From Echiichthys vipera (Eukaryota > Chordata > Actinopteri > Perciformes > Trachinidae): DNA of 64,000 bases. Below the pieces are notes generated by a model, which saw only the letters and a list, made by a program, of their open reading frames with translations, searched no databases and was not told the DNA's origin. The DNA lies in NCBI GenBank assembly GCA_963691815.1, contig OY829645.1, forward strand, positions 46,048,522-46,112,521, read 5' to 3'. The position numbers were made by a program, and so were the translations under genes. This document shows positions 1 to 10,791 of the stretch, piece after piece; positions within the stretch are counted from its first letter, which is position 1; each line of letters begins with the position of its first letter.

Positions 1-68
1 AAATCACAACCAGTAGCTTAATAAAAACATTAAGTACAGGACAAACAGGAACATCTTTTTTACAGTAC

Positions 69-201
69 CTTGCCAGTGGACTTGACTCCCTTCCAGATGC
101 AGAAGAAGCAGATGACCCAGACAAGCAGTAAACACAAAGCCAGGTCCCATTTAACAGGACCGATGTCATCTATTCCACTGGTGATACCCAGCACATTACG
201 T
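69..201 (-). CDS. slc6a6: slc6a6 fifth coding exon: end of EL2 and TM4
   Basis: This is a 133-nt exon with acceptor ACTTTGCAG and donor GGCAAG|GTACTG. It encodes the last base of Glu200 and residues 201-244: R-N-V-L-G-I-T-S-G-I-D-D, the P-V-K-W-D-L-A-L-C entry to TM4, a hydrophobic run to about residue 236, and the cytoplasmic K-G-V-K-S-T-G-K. The SLC6 fold has 12 membrane segments and about 620 residues, so roughly 60% of the protein must lie beyond position 1. The exon ends in phase 0. Confidence 0.95.
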
Positions 202-635
202 CTGCAAAGTTAAAGGAAAGCTCTATAAACGTGTGGATCCATCTGTGCAACTCACTCACAGCACTTATGCAATTATCATGGTATGGTGACAGGAAGCTAG
301 AGCCAATTTCAAGTCAATCGAGTGGGTGGTTCACACAGTGTATGTCAAATGATAAAAACTGATATATGAGCAACTTCCTTTGGACAGTTGAACAGGTTGC
401 CTTTGGTGGGGTCACCAACCACACCAACTCTGTAGTCTTTGGTATTCAGACTTTGAATTTCCAGGTCTAGTTTAGGTCCTTGTAATTAATTTAGTTTAAT
501 GTCTACCTTGCCCAACAAAAAGTGAAAGGGTACCATATAATAAAACTGCACCTTAACTAAACATGACACATCATAACATGAAAAGGTTGCATAGTTATGC
601 AACTGAGCATGTATATGTGCTCTTATGTAACTCAC

Positions 636-781
636 TCCCAGAACTCGGTTACAGGGGAGGTGAAGTTGGTGGTGTTGGCAGCCGTCCAAAGGGTTTTGTT
701 CATGCGATGTGTGTCTTCGATGCAGCTATTGGTGTTCCAGGGCTGATTGCACTTGGCCCATGGCAGCTCCGGCTGAAAACA
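636..781 (-). CDS. slc6a6: slc6a6 fourth coding exon: large extracellular loop EL2
   Basis: This is a 146-nt exon with acceptor TGCATTCAG and donor TGGGA|GTGAGT. It encodes residues 152-199 plus two bases of Glu200. It is the long extracellular loop between TM3 and TM4. It carries the cysteine pair of SLC6 proteins in C-N-Q-P-W-N-T-N-S-C (Cys162 and Cys171, the expected disulfide) and three N-glycosylation sequons close together: N179-K-T, N187-T-T and N190-F-T. The end T-S-P-V-T-E-F-W matches the family. Reading frame and splice phases agree with both neighbours. Confidence 0.95.
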
Positions 782-1220
782 CTGAATGCACAAAAAAGAA
801 GGAGTTATATTTGAGGCACAACTTTGGTTTGGGAAATGCTGGCTGGCTTCACAGTATATTTCTTTTTGTCTATGGTAGGTGGTCATGCCCTAAGTGGAAT
901 CATTCACTCTAACATGGTCCATGCAAGTACCTGAACACAAATTACAATGCCTAGCCCAGCTGGCAAAACGCATGTTATCATCAACTGTTCATTTCACTGA
1001 TCCTAAGACTATTTTTTTTACTGTAAAAACCCTACAACACTCTCATTTCAGCTAGTCAGTACGTACAATAGGGGCAATAATAAGAAGTTCCAGAGCCCTG
1101 ATAAAAATGTCCTTGAGTATTTCTACAGTACAAAGACAAAGTAATTTGTGATTGAAGTTATAGGAAGAAAAAATTCAACTTTTTTTAATGCCATCAAAAG
1201 TTAGTTTTTCCCAAACCTAC

Positions 1221-1309
1221 CTGGAACAGGTAGTAGACACCCCAGGCCAGGATGACGATGTAGTAGATATTCAGCAGGGACACAATCACAATGGAGGCGT
1301 AACCAATAC
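1221..1309 (-). CDS. slc6a6: slc6a6 third coding exon: TM3
   Basis: This is an 89-nt exon with acceptor CTTCTCTCCAG and donor TTCCAG|GTAGGT. It encodes residues 122-151, almost all TM3. It contains the paired tyrosines of N-I-Y-Y-I-V-I-L-A-W. The second of these, residue 138 in this model, aligns with the TM3 tyrosine that contacts substrate across SLC6 transporters. The exon ends on a codon boundary (Gln151). It is separated from the previous coding exon by an 8.9-kb intron full of transposon remnants. Confidence 0.95.
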
Positions 1310-1489
1310 CTGGAGAGAAGTACAAGGTCAAAGTGATGATACAAGAAGTCGTCAACAGTCCAGTGAAATGGGCAAAAACAACTGAAGGTTGTGTTAGTAA
1401 CAGAACAATCTGAGAAGCCATCACTGGACACTGTTTGGAACAGGGCAGGCAAAATGCTTGGCAGGTGATCCGTCTATCACCATCTACAG

Positions 1490-1691
1490 CATTGGTGTCA
1501 AACCGATCCAGTAAAGGGCCGTGTGGCTGCAGGTTTTCATTCCAACCAAGCAAGAACACACTTGACTCTACTTACTCAATCACCTGAACTGTCTTCACAC
1601 AGTTGGTTTGTTGGACCAGGTGTGTTTTTGATTGGTTGCAATGAAAACCTGCAGCCACACGGCCCTTTACTGGATTAGTTTGACACCCATG
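1490..1691. mobile_element. hAT-type palindromic MITE, 202 bp (copy 1)
   Basis: Terminal inverted repeats start with CATTGGTGTCAAAC and end with GTTTGACACCCATG. Arms of about 75 bp (the right one contains AAACCTGCAGCCACACGG) are separated by a loop of about 50 bp. The flanking octamers ATCTACAG and CTTTACAG are a degraded 8-bp target duplication, as expected for hAT. The copy at 44465 has exactly the same length. It lies in slc6a6 intron 3 about 180 bp from the TM3 exon. Confidence 0.8.
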
Positions 1692-2235
1692 CTTTACAGT
1701 ATCATGGGCTAACTCCAATGACTTTTCCAGTTGCTAAATTAGACCCTTGCTGAAGCCAGTCAGGAGAAAAGAGAAAAAAACATTTTTTCCATTGAGAAAA
1801 ACCTTCAATGCCACTCTTGCTCTTCTTTACAATAAAGAAACCCTCCAGTTCTGATATAACTGATGCTATTGCAGCATTGCAGTCACAATTGTTTTTAAGT
1901 CGTCACACACACCTACACAACGCCAGTAGCTGCCATTAGCTCTTCACAGTCCCATGCCCTCATGTGAATGAATGAAGGACATAGTCTTGATGTCCTTCAA
2001 AATACCCACAATTTTCAACATATTAAACTCAGTAGTGTTTGTAGAGCATAATTGCGATTGTCCATAATACAGGATGTAACAGTAGTGAGTTCATGATGAA
2101 GTAAGTGTCACAATTCATGAAATAAAAAAACATGACATCGATGATGTTTGGTGGATACATTTATGTGTTGATTTTTTTGTCTTCACCATCAATAACTTAT
2201 GGTTAGTTATGCTGATTTTGTTCTGCTTAATGATG
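1692..2235. other. Intron 3 sequence with no recognised feature
   Basis: AT-rich intronic DNA. I see no exon, repeat end or RNA gene here. Confidence 0.6.
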
Positions 2236-2239
2236 CTGC

Positions 2240-2850
2240 TATAGGCCTAGTCTGCCGGGGGATAATACTTTTCCTGATACCCTGAGCTTCTCTCCTCTCT
2301 GTCTGTAACATTCATGTCTCATCAATGCATTTTACTAATTCAACTTCTTCCCCGGAGTTGTTTGTGCTTTGTCGTCTCGCAGGTCTCTGCTGATGGTGGT
2401 GGTGCCTGCTGCCGTGGTCCTGCATGACGATTCCTGCTACTCTTATAATCTATCACGTTAGCTGTGCTTGTTTCTACTATTCTGCTGTATTAATAAGTCA
2501 TATTCACATTACTATAGATATTATTATAGTTACTGGAAGTGTGTCTGTCTCTGTCTTTGTCTCTGTCTTTGTCTCTCTCTGTCCATCTGTCCGTCTTTTC
2601 TCTCTCTCTCTCTCATTCTCTTCCTCTCTCCGGTGCAGACAGATGTGCGTCCTCCACAGAGCTGGGTCTGTCTGACGTTCCTGTCTGTTATAGTGAAGGT
2701 TTTCGTTGCCACCGTACTCTACGGGGGAATTGTTGGGTCTCTGTAAATCATAAATAAGTCATAGAGTGTGGTCTTTACCTACTCTGTAAAGTGTCCTGAG
2801 ATAACTTTTGTTATGATTTGGCACTATAAATAAAATTGAATTGAATTTAA
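2240..2850 (+). mobile_element. 3' end of a LINE (L2/Rex1-like) with GAATT tail
   Basis: The right end reads CACTATAAATAAAATTG followed by (GAATT)n, a tail style of fish non-LTR elements. The block CCGGTGCAGACAGATG through GTAAAGTGTCCTGAGATAAC recurs in inverse orientation at 28671-29040, and its last part at 55107-55192. A CT-rich internal stretch (2545-2630) is shared by the two longer copies. No coding frame remains, so the clade is a guess. The left limit is approximate. Confidence 0.65.
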
Positions 2851-2949
2851 TTGAAATTACGCACATTTTTTTGTGTATTTTCATCGAGAAGTTATTATAG
2901 GCTTGGATTTAGGCTTCTGTCTTAGCCATTTGTTCCTTCCCTCTATTTC

Positions 2950-3830
2950 TGCCAGAGCCACGTTTGTTCGAAGACTCTGTCACACTGCAGTGAGAGGTGT
3001 CCTGTCTTGTTTTTTTTTCTTGTGAAATTCATGTTTTATTTTGAAAAAAGTAATCCTCCTCTCGTTTCAGGTCACTTGCCCTTCCTCCCGTGTCACCGGT
3101 CTGCTGTGTTCCCTGATTACTTGACAATGTTCACCTGTGTCACCCTCCCTCATTTGTATATAGTCCTCGTCTTCTCGTCTTCTTGCCAGAGTATATGGTC
3201 TCATCGTGTACCTCCAGCCTTGTCTTGTCACTAAGTATTAACTCTTTTATATTTCTGATTTTTTGAGCACCTATGACGAAGAGTTTTTAGTCAAGTTTGT
3301 GTAGCAAGTTTCATTAAGTGCCTTTATTTTTCCTCCTCTTGGAGTGATTTTGATTTAAAGTTTTCATTAGCTCTGTGCAGCATGGGTTTTGTTTGTAACC
3401 TTTTGTTCTTTTCCTCCATGTGAGTGACGTCCATTTGTGTAACTTTCGTAGACTATTATTTAATCAGTGTAATTTTTGCCTGTTGTTTTTCCTCCCTCAG
3501 GAGCAATTTTCAGTTTATTTCAACTGAACTGTCCAGTTTAAAGCAGGGCAGCGGCTCTGTGTGCAACTACACCATCCGCTTCCACACCGTAGCAGCGGAA
3601 AGTGGGTGGGATCACATGCCGCTTTACGATGTGTTTCTGAAGGGGCTCGCTGCCATTATACAGGACCTCCTTGATCCCCTGGATTTAACCGACGACCTAG
3701 ATGCCCTTATCGCGCTCGCCATCAGGACAGACAACCGGCTCGCCTAGCTCAAGTGACAGAGAGGTTGTCTTAATAATTTACCCGGTGTGTCAGAAATAAA
3801 GCCTGCATCAATCGTTCCCTGACTACTTTT
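2950..3830 (+). mobile_element. Ty3/Gypsy LTR-retrotransposon relic with gag fragment
   Basis: From about 3523 to 3747 a frame reads as a Gag capsid-type fragment: E-L-S-S-L-K-Q-G-S-G-S, then a Y-x-I-R-F-x-T-x-A-A-E motif, then a D-L-T-D-D-L-D-A-L-I-A-L-A-I-R end. It stops shortly after at TAG 3745-3747. Upstream DNA (about 2950-3420) could be a remnant LTR, since it is pyrimidine-rich and has GTGTCACC runs, but matching LTR ends were not found. No pol region is present. This is a broken copy inside slc6a6 intron 3. Confidence 0.6.
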
Positions 3831-3849
3831 GAGTCCTTATTTTGCGTAA

Positions 3850-5111
3850 AATGAATTGTTTTATACCTCAGGCTAAATTGGACATGAGTATGTAATGATG
3901 TCGATCTGATGCAATGGTGCAGCCACTAAAAGAGGCTAAAGAAACTGAATAAGAAAATCTCAAATGTCAGGAGAATCCATGTTAGCATAAATACCCACAG
4001 TAAATTTAACCTACTCAAGGTCTACAGCAATCATGTTTTAGTTGTTTTAACCTTCGAGGGTGGCCCTGCATTTCATTTTAGTTTGACGTGTAGGAGACCG
4101 ATGAACTAAATTTTATAGCCGTCAATACTGGCCTTGAGACAGAGCTGGTGGTAAATCAAGTGTGTGTGTGTGTTCCTGTGTTTCTACTACACAAGGATGT
4201 AAATATAAGGAACTGGGAACAGGTGTACGAGTTGGGATTTGGGACAACATTTGTACATGGATTAGGCTTCAGGTTAAAGGTTAAGTAATGATTGTGGTCC
4301 TCCTAAGGGTCCTTATGAGTATATAAGTACAACTTACGTGTTTGTGTGTTGTGTATGGTCAGTACACATCGCTGACAGAGGCCAGTCATCCAAATTCATG
4401 TCCTTCAATGTCAACGGGCATTTGTGTGTGTGTGTGTGTGCGCGCACTTTGGTCTGTGTGAACTGCCTGCACGGATTTTGTGTTTGTGTGAACTACTTCT
4501 CCATCGTATCATGTCCTTTTAATCACTCAGCTAATTAGAAGCTAGCAAGCATTTTCAACACACACATGCGCACATGCACACACACAAGCACATGAACACA
4601 CTTGCTCGGTCACATGGAACAGTGCTGATCAAACAAACAGATGCGTCCTCCTCCATGATGTAATTTCTTGTGCTCATCTGCTGACCTCGGCTGACCTGCC
4701 AGTTTACATTTATAAGCATTTATTTGAACGCACATAGCCAGTGATAAAAATGTATTGAATTTGGAAGAGTAGCGTGTCTTTAGAGGACTCACACTGAAGA
4801 AATAATTGCAATACTGTTTAGTGCCAGGGAGCTGCAACTTGGGTCTGTCAGACTTGATTCACATTTGTCATTAACCTCTGACGTATTGTCTTGATTAGAT
4901 ATTAAATCAACAAATCTGTTAAATAATCATCAAATTAAATCAAGTCATAAGTACTACAAAAATTGATAGTAGTGCTATATTAGTAGCTGGGGCCATTCAC
5001 ATATTTGCGTTGGCCACCGTACTTCTCTTACATGCTTGGCAAAAAAGGGAATCTTCACAGCTAGATGCCAGAAAATCCTACATACTGAAACTTTAAGTAA
5101 TGTCATATTAA
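3850..5111. other. Intron 3 stretch with short TG/CA repeats
   Basis: Contains short (TG)n at 4159-4171 and 4423-4440 and a CA-rich patch at 4558-4600. The block 4170-4330 has the look of an old interspersed repeat, but I could not pair it with another copy. No exon is seen. Confidence 0.5.
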
Positions 5112-5722
5112 GGGCGCACCCACACTGTCCTTCCGCACCGCGCCAAAACCGTTTTTTCGGGTCAAGCCTAGTGCGTTTGACCAGTGTGAGTGCACCCGCT
5201 CCGCGCATGACTGCGGCCACCTGGCCGTCCACGGCCCGTTTGGGAGAGGTGGGCTTTTGTAGAGCGCGTTTGCACATGTACGAGCACGACGCCTATGGCG
5301 GTTCTGACGTCATTTATGTGCGCCTGTTCGGACGTGCTCGTACAAGTGCGCACGGACATAGAAAATAGAAGGAGGGACCATGCACGGACATTTAAAACAA
5401 TGGCGGCGAAAGGTTCACGTTGGTGTGATGCGGAGGTGGAGTGTTTACTGCAGATTTGTTTGGATGAAAATATTCAAAAACAGTCGACAAGACGCACAAA
5501 AACTCTGAGGTCTATGGAAAGATTTGTAAACAAAGCAACGCATCGCGATGACGTCAATCAATGCGTGTGACGTGTTACGGTGTGATGATGTTTGGACAGC
5601 ATGAAGCATTTGCGTGAGGCCCAGGTAGTGTGAGTACCAACGGGCCTGGGGGGAGAGAGAGGGGGGGGGACAAGTACCCTAAAGCCCGGGGCCCGGTGCA
5701 GAAGGACAGTGTGAGTGCGCCC
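5112..5722 (+). mobile_element. PIF/Harbinger-type non-autonomous element, 611 bp (copy H1)
   Basis: Ends are GGGCGCAC and GTGCGCCC, extended inverted repeats with CACTGTCCTTCCGCACC, and a 3-bp TAA duplication on both sides (5109-5111 and 5723-5725). TWA duplications are the Harbinger signature. A frame from 5401 begins M-A-A-K-G-S-R-W-C-D-A-E-V-E-C-L-L-Q-I and resembles the start of the Myb/SANT-like (MADF-type) protein that Harbinger transposons encode. It runs out of homology after E-N-I-Q-K-Q. Two CRE palindromes TGACGTCA lie at 5305-5312 and 5549-5556. The element is CpG-rich compared with the intron around it. Confidence 0.85.
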
Positions 5723-6150
5723 TAAGACACATTATAATTATTTAGCTGATCAGAAATATGATTTGGGCGCAACGACCAATCGTGTCAGGTTGGAACAGTC
5801 TGTTTCAGTTTAGATACATCCTTTTCATATGTATCAGCTGATTAAATGGCTGTCATCACAAGTATACATTTGAGGTAGCAGGTCCTACCCTACCTCCTAA
5901 TTAGCTCAGTAGGCCATTATGATCTATTGGTAAACTGGATCAGTGCAGGATTGTTCAAATTGACACCTTCAAAATCAGAGATGTGGGCAGCAATTCAGGT
6001 GTCTCGATTCTCTTTCTCGTTTCCAGACTGGTATTTCTTTCAGCTTGTGTGTGTGATGTAGTGTTGAGTATCATCTGCATATAAAGTAAATTCATATGCA
6101 TTTATATTCCATTTCCTTTGCTCTATTCTACTTTAATGGCTACTGCTTAG
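5723..6150. other. Intron 3 spacer
   Basis: AT-rich DNA between two mobile elements. No feature recognised. Confidence 0.6.
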
Positions 6151-6437
6151 GGGCGGCTGTGGCTTAGTGGTAGAGTGGGTCGTCCTCCATTCAAGAGATT
6201 GGCAGTTCGATCCCCATCTCCCCTTCTTGGGCAAGACACTGAACCCCGAATTGCTCCCCGTGCTGCGCATGGGTGTGTAAATGTGGTGTGAATGATTAGA
6301 TTAGATGGTTTGTAGAAGTCCACCACCATCAGTGTGAATGTCTGTGTGAATGGGTGAATGTCGCAAGTAGTGTGAAAGCGCCTTGAGTAGTCAGAAGACT
6401 AGAAAGGCGCTATATAAGAACAAGTCCATTTACCATT
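6151..6437 (+). mobile_element. tRNA-derived SINE, family B (copy 1)
   Basis: The tRNA-like head GGGCGGCTGTGGCTTAGTGG has an A-box match (TGGCTTAGTGG), followed by a B-box match (GTTCGATCC) near 6207. The body has AAGACACTGAACCCCGAATT and ends in GGCGCTATATAAG and TCCATTTACCATTT. Two inverse copies lie at 34512-34813 and 49201-49508. This is a repeat, not a working tRNA gene: the cloverleaf is not closed. Confidence 0.85.
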
Positions 6438-6484
6438 TGCTCCCTGATTTGAAGAGAAAGAAATCACACATTGGTGTAGATTAT

Positions 6485-6486
<2 letters not shown>

Positions 6487-6519
<33 letters not shown>

Positions 6520-6570
6520 CCTTGTCCAGACATAGACATTTGTGTGCATAAGTATTCTTAACCAGCTGCC

Positions 6571-6610
<40 letters not shown>

Positions 6611-6691
6611 CCTTGTCCAGACATAGACATTTGTGTGCATAAGTATTCTTAACCAGCTGCCTTGTGTGTGTGTGTGTGTGTGTGTGTGTGT
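6487..6691. repeat. TG microsatellite within a 91-bp minisatellite duplication
   Basis: Three (TG)n blocks (about 6488-6516, 6571-6607 and 6663-6691) are separated by two near-identical spacers that each contain CCTTGTCCAGACATAGACAT and end in CCAGCTGCCTTG. The unit is about 91 bp and is present about twice. Confidence 0.9.
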
Positions 6692-6734
6692 CATCATGCA
6701 AAATGTGGTTAAACATAAGACAGGTAGAGGGATC

Positions 6735-7055
6735 TCTCATTTTTCTGTCTCTGCTACCTACCTCTACTCTTTCCCTTCTCTCTTTCCTCGCTTTAATTTA
6801 TTTTTCCATCCTCTCCTTCTGACCATTCAGTCTCACCCCTTTCATTACTCTTTTCCTCACTTCTCTGTTTGTCTTAATTTCCTTTCTCCTCCCTCTTTTT
6901 CCTCTCAGTCTCTCCTCTTTTCCATACACCCTCTGTCACTGCCTTTATTTCTCTCTCCCTTGTTCTCGTGTTTATCAATTCATCTCATAGCTCCTCAGAT
7001 CTGGCTGCTCTGCTTCTTGTCTGTCTCTCTCTCTCTCGTCATCTTCCTGATGTGT
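6735..7055 (+). repeat. Pyrimidine-rich tract
   Basis: About 320 bp made mostly of C and T on the plus strand (TTTCCCTTCTCTCTTTCCTC and similar), followed at 7350-7480 by a purine-rich stretch. It makes long artificial open frames on both strands. No protein family is seen. Confidence 0.75.
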
Positions 7056-8009
7056 TGCTGCACTGTTGCCGTAGCAACGTATGATTTAGGACACTCTGTA
7101 CACCGTCTCGGGTGTGTGAGTGTGTGTGTTTCTGCGTGTGTGAGAGACGGCGGGGAGATAATGTGTCTGAAAGGAAGAACAAACGCCTATATATGTGAAA
7201 GTGAGAGTAGCAGCATATGTAAATAATTAAAATGAACATAATAATTTAAAAAAAAGGTAACGATGATATAATTACTGAACTAAATTTACGACTATGAGGT
7301 AGATAGAAAAATCCCTACTGACAGGAAAGACCTTAACCTTAATCAGCTGCAAACAGGGAGAGGGGGAGGTGAGAAGAAATGATGAGGGAAATGATAAAGC
7401 TTAAGAGGGAAGAGAGGAAAGGAAAGGAAGGAAACATGATGGAAGAATTAAGAAAAATAGAGACAACAAAAAAAAAACAAACACATCTCACTCTGACACC
7501 TGAAGTAAAATCTAGGAATACATCTAAGAACGCCAAATGTGCGCGAGACGATTTTCCCAGGAGAGGAGGTGAGAGCTCGGGAAGGTTAAAGCAGAATAGA
7601 GGCCTCAGTGTGTTGGTGTACCAGCGCAGGCCTGGTTGCCTGGTAACAGTTGTAGGGTAAAGTCTCAGCCGTCTGATTGGCGGGAGTCTGGTGTGACTCA
7701 GCCTTATGTTGCACAGCCATTCCTCTGTGAAAAACAACAGAGGTCTGGAAAAATTTAAAGCCAGTAGTCGGGCAGGAAAGGGCTGTGCTGTGTGCTCATT
7801 GGTCTTCAGAGAGATGCCATGAGGGTGGGGCAGTGGGTGGAGATATAGTCAGAGCTAAAGGGCAGAGCTCACTCAAAAGACCACAACTGGTTCAACTAGG
7901 GCCAGTATGATGACATATAATGTCAAAATTATAGAAGAAGTGTCCATCATATATATTTTTCTATATCTTTTTTAAATTATTATGCCAAAAAAACAGCAAC
8001 CGAACTGCG
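7056..8009. other. Intron 3 stretch without recognised gene or element
   Basis: Contains a short TG run near 7113-7141 and a purine-rich block at 7355-7480. Open frames here are low complexity. I see no exon. Confidence 0.55.
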
Positions 8010-8696
8010 TTAAAGGTGCAGAATCTTTAATAAAGGCTATATTTTAAACAAAAATAATAAACCCATAGGGCATTTTGAGGAGCACAGAATGAACTTATTG
8101 CTTTTACATGAAAAAATATATATTTAGTCTGAAATAATATTTAAAAAAAAGTTTTGACGGGTTTGAGAATGTCTTTCTGTCATATTCTATTAACATGTTA
8201 CCAGCCAATATTAGCCGGTGTTGCGGGTTGTCTGTTGTCCGGCGCAGCTACAGTAGTGCTTAGTGAAATGGAGTTTGCCAATCCTGCGGCTGCTTCCGAG
8301 CCTCAGCAAAAGAGGGCGTTATTTGTCCCAGCAGCTGAGTGACCGGAGACGGGCAAAAACCAGGGTCAATAAAGGCCAAGCATTCACTCGATGGACTGAG
8401 ATAAAGGAGTTCAACAACATTAAAATGGCTAGGTTTCTCTTTGATCTGTAAGCCAACTTTCATGTGTACTTAGCTGTAACTGCTAACCACAAAGGCTAAT
8501 GGTTAATTTAGTCAAACTCCTCTGCAATACTTGTTTTTATGGTGCGATTTGCTGGAGGGGATGGGTTCAAACAAGGCTCTACAGTGTGTCTCCAGACCTG
8601 GCAACAAGACTGGTTGATTTTTTTAATGTTGCCGCGACTACGATCTTGAGAAACTACATGGCAGTGTTCTGCTCATTCTCCATATTCAACCTTTAA
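8010..8696. mobile_element. DNA-element repeat W (ends TTAAAGGTTGAATATG-like), copy 1
   Basis: The left end reads TTAAAGGTGCAGAATC and the right end reads CCATATTCAACCTTTAA, forming imperfect terminal inverted repeats. The interior shares GGCATTTTGAGGAGCACAGA and a block ending AGATAAAGGAGTTCAAC with copies at 24104 and 32852. About 690 bp, with no transposase frame. Superfamily not determined. Confidence 0.7.
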
Positions 8697-8839
8697 GCTT
8701 TACTATGTGGTTATTTCATATGTCTTACATTTTGTTTATTGGATTACCAGAAAACATGCAATAAAGTTGTGTTCATATCACCCAGTACTAAGTTCAGTCA
8801 ACTATTAAACTATGTTGGCTGTATTTGTGTGAAGTAGGG

Positions 8840-9280
8840 GTGGAAAGTTTTTTTTAAAAATCCGTCCTGTTCGGTACGCATGTCACGGTTCGGGACACGT
8901 GTCTACCGCCCGGTTTATGAGGTGCTACGTAGCGTAAGTCTGAGCACTGTCCTCCGTCTCACCGCGTCAAATCCAGGCACGCTGGGAAACTTGCTCCATG
9001 CGCGCGGCCACAATGCTACGCACGGTCCCGCTACGCTCTTCTTCGTGGGTTTCTGACTCGCTAAGCTTCGCTTTGTTTGTTCATTTCTGTCGGGTCAAAT
9101 CTGTGGTAAAATCACCACATCTATGTCTCTTTCTACTGTGAAAAAAGAAAAGTTGACACAGAAAACCACCAGTTCACCAGAGAATGGACAGAGAAGTTTC
9201 TGTCACTGTGAAGCCTGTGTTCATGCAACAAGGATTGTTTTTGACAAGCTTGTTGCACTTTGAGGTAATGACCATTATTT
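8840..9280 (+). mobile_element. hAT transposase remnant (N-terminal scrap)
   Basis: From about 9146 the frame K-R-K-V-D-T-E-N-H-Q-F followed by T-R-E-W-T-E-K-F-L-S matches the N-terminus of the GTF2IRD2/SCAND3-like hAT transposases common in fish. It is cut off after about 22 codons. The upstream TTCGGTACGCATGTCACGG resembles the ends of hAT elements with repeated 'GGTTCGG' motifs. No intact end pair was found. Confidence 0.45.
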
Positions 9281-9282
9281 GA

Positions 9283-10078
9283 TGGTCTGTTTGATGGGCT
9301 GAGGATCTCGTCTCTGCTTTTTGCAGATGATGTGGTCCTGATGGCATCGTCGGTCAGTGACCTTCAGCACTTACTGTATCGGTTTGCAGCCAAGTGTGAA
9401 ACTGCTGGGATGAGGATCAGCACCTCTTAGTCTGAAGCCGTTGCTCTCAGCAGGAAACCGGTGGATTGCTTATTCCAGGTAGGGAATGAGTCCTTACCCC
9501 AAGTGAAAGAGTTCAAGTACCTCAGGATCTTGTTCAGGAGTGAGGGGACGATGGAGCGTGAGTTTGGTTTGGTCACCATTGTGACGAAAAGAGAGCTGAG
9601 CTGGAAGACAATGCTCTCGATCTACCGGTCAATCTTCGATCCTACCCTCACCTATGGTCATGAAAGCTGGGTCATGACCAAAAGAACGAGGTTGTGGGTA
9701 CAAGCGGTCGAAATGGGTTTTCTCAGGAGTCTGTCTTAGAGATAGGGTGAGGAGTTTAGCCATCCGTGAGGAACTCGGAGTAGAGCCTTTGCTTTGAAAG
9801 GAGCCAGTTGAGGTGGTCCAGGCATCTAGTAAAGATGCCCCCTGGGCGCCTCCCTAGGGAGGTGTTCCAGGCACGTCCAGCTGGGAGGAGGCCTCGGGGA
9901 AGACCCAGGACCAGGTGGAGAGATTATATCTCCACACTGGCCTGGGAACGCCTCAGGATCCCCCAGTTAGAGCTGGTTAATGTTGCCTGGGAAAGGGAAG
10001 TTTGGGTTCCCCTGATAGAGCTGCTGCCCCCGGGACCCGACCCCGGATAAGCAGTTGAAGATGATTGATGAGTGAGTG
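9283..10078 (+). mobile_element. RTE-type LINE 3' end (Rex3-like), copy 1
   Basis: The frame includes S-L-L-F-A-D-D-V-V-L-M, the reverse-transcriptase catalytic motif (F-A-D-D at 9320-9331). It then reads V-K-E-F-K-Y-L, G-H-E-S-W-V-M-T, and a C-terminal G-R-L-P-R-E-V-F-Q-A-R-P-A-G-R-R-P. It has at least one stop (TAG near 9428) and frameshifts. The 3' end has short GATGA-type repeats, as in RTE elements. 5'-truncated and dead. Sister pieces are at 31949-32457 and 48149-48757. Confidence 0.8.
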
Positions 10079-10243
10079 ATCTTTACATCTATTTTAATAT
10101 GTATGTAATGTAATATGTATTATATGACTAGATTATAACTATGGTGGTGCCAAAATGGCAAATTCTTAAAAGACCTCCAAAGCTCTGAGCAGAGCAAAAG
10201 CCTTGTGCTATCCAGTGCTATTTATTGGTGAGGGGCTACATAC

Positions 10244-10378
10244 CAGTAAAGATGGGGCAGAGCTTCTCCCAGCAGGTGATGCCACCCTCAGAGGTGAACT
10301 GACCCAGGGCGACCTCCAGGAAGAAGACTGGCAGACCTCCGCCAAACAGGAAAATGAAGTAGGGGATGAGAAATGCAC
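10244..10378 (-). CDS. slc6a6: slc6a6 second coding exon: TM2 and first intracellular loop
   Basis: This exon lies 130 bp downstream of the first coding exon on the minus strand. The acceptor is CCCTACACCCAG and the donor is ACTG|GTATGT. It is 135 nt long (2 + 44 codons + 1), so phase is kept on both sides. It encodes residues 78-121: TM2 (AFLIPYFIFLFGGG then LPVFFLEVALG) and the conserved loop QFTSEGGITCWEKLCPIF, which leads into TM3. The F-T-S-E-G-G loop is diagnostic for the taurine/GAT subgroup, where close relatives have Q-Y-T-S-Q/E-G-G. No stop codon or damage is seen. Confidence 0.95.
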
Positions 10379-10508
10379 CTGGGTGTAGGGAAAACATTAT
10401 CAGCATGAATTCAAAAGAGGGCCGATGTGGGAAAGCAGAGCATGTTTGATAAGCAAACCTTCTCTATACTTTATGTAAATAAATCACTGAGATATTTTAA
10501 TGCCTTAC

Positions 10509-10738
10509 CTCCACCATTCTTATAGCAGAGGTACGGGAAACGCCAGACGTTCCCTAAACCAACAAAGCCACCAGCCACAGACAGAACAAAGTCCAACTTG
10601 CTGGCCCACTTCTCCCGCTGGGGGGGTTTCCCCTCTGCCTCATCTTCAGGCCGGGTGCCAGGGCTTTTACCAGGAGATGGCTTCAGAGTGTCCTTATGGA
10701 AGTCCTTCAGGCACTGAAGTTTCTCTTTTTGAGCCATT
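10509..10738 (-). CDS. slc6a6: slc6a6 first coding exon: taurine transporter N-terminus and TM1
   Basis: This exon encodes residues 1-77 of a sodium- and chloride-dependent taurine transporter of the plasma membrane (SLC6 family). The start ATG is at 10737-10735, one base after a splice acceptor (CTGTTTCTACAG), so the 5' UTR continues in an upstream exon. The cytoplasmic N-terminus (about residues 1-45) matches the taurine-transporter N-terminus I know, including EKLQCLKDFHKD and a Pro/Lys-rich stretch. That separates it from the GABA, betaine and creatine transporters. TM1 follows (about 48-72) with the unwound GGFVGLGNVWRF segment that carries Na+ and substrate contacts, then the SLC6 signature WRFPYLCYKNGGG (65-77). 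The donor is GGAG|GTAAGG, leaving one base of Gly77. I see no frameshift. Which teleost paralogue (a or b) this is cannot be decided here. Confidence 0.96.
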
Positions 10739-10768
10739 CTGTAGAAACAGGAGATAGATATTTTTAAT

Positions 10769-10791
10769 AAACATATATATATATATATATA
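10769..10791. repeat. (TA)n microsatellite
   Basis: AT dinucleotide run in intron 1 just upstream of the first coding exon. Confidence 0.9.

Noticed and set aside
2530..2757. Overlapping frames of 60-92 codons
   Set aside because: They fall in the CT-rich part of a LINE 3' end that recurs at 28671-29040.
6151..6437. tRNA gene candidate (A and B boxes)
   Set aside because: The head is joined to a SINE body and lacks paired acceptor and anticodon stems. The same head recurs in other copies.
6633..7226. 197-codon open frame on the plus strand
   Set aside because: It runs through TG repeats and a pyrimidine tract. The composition (Ser/Leu/Phe/Pro) is that of low-complexity DNA.
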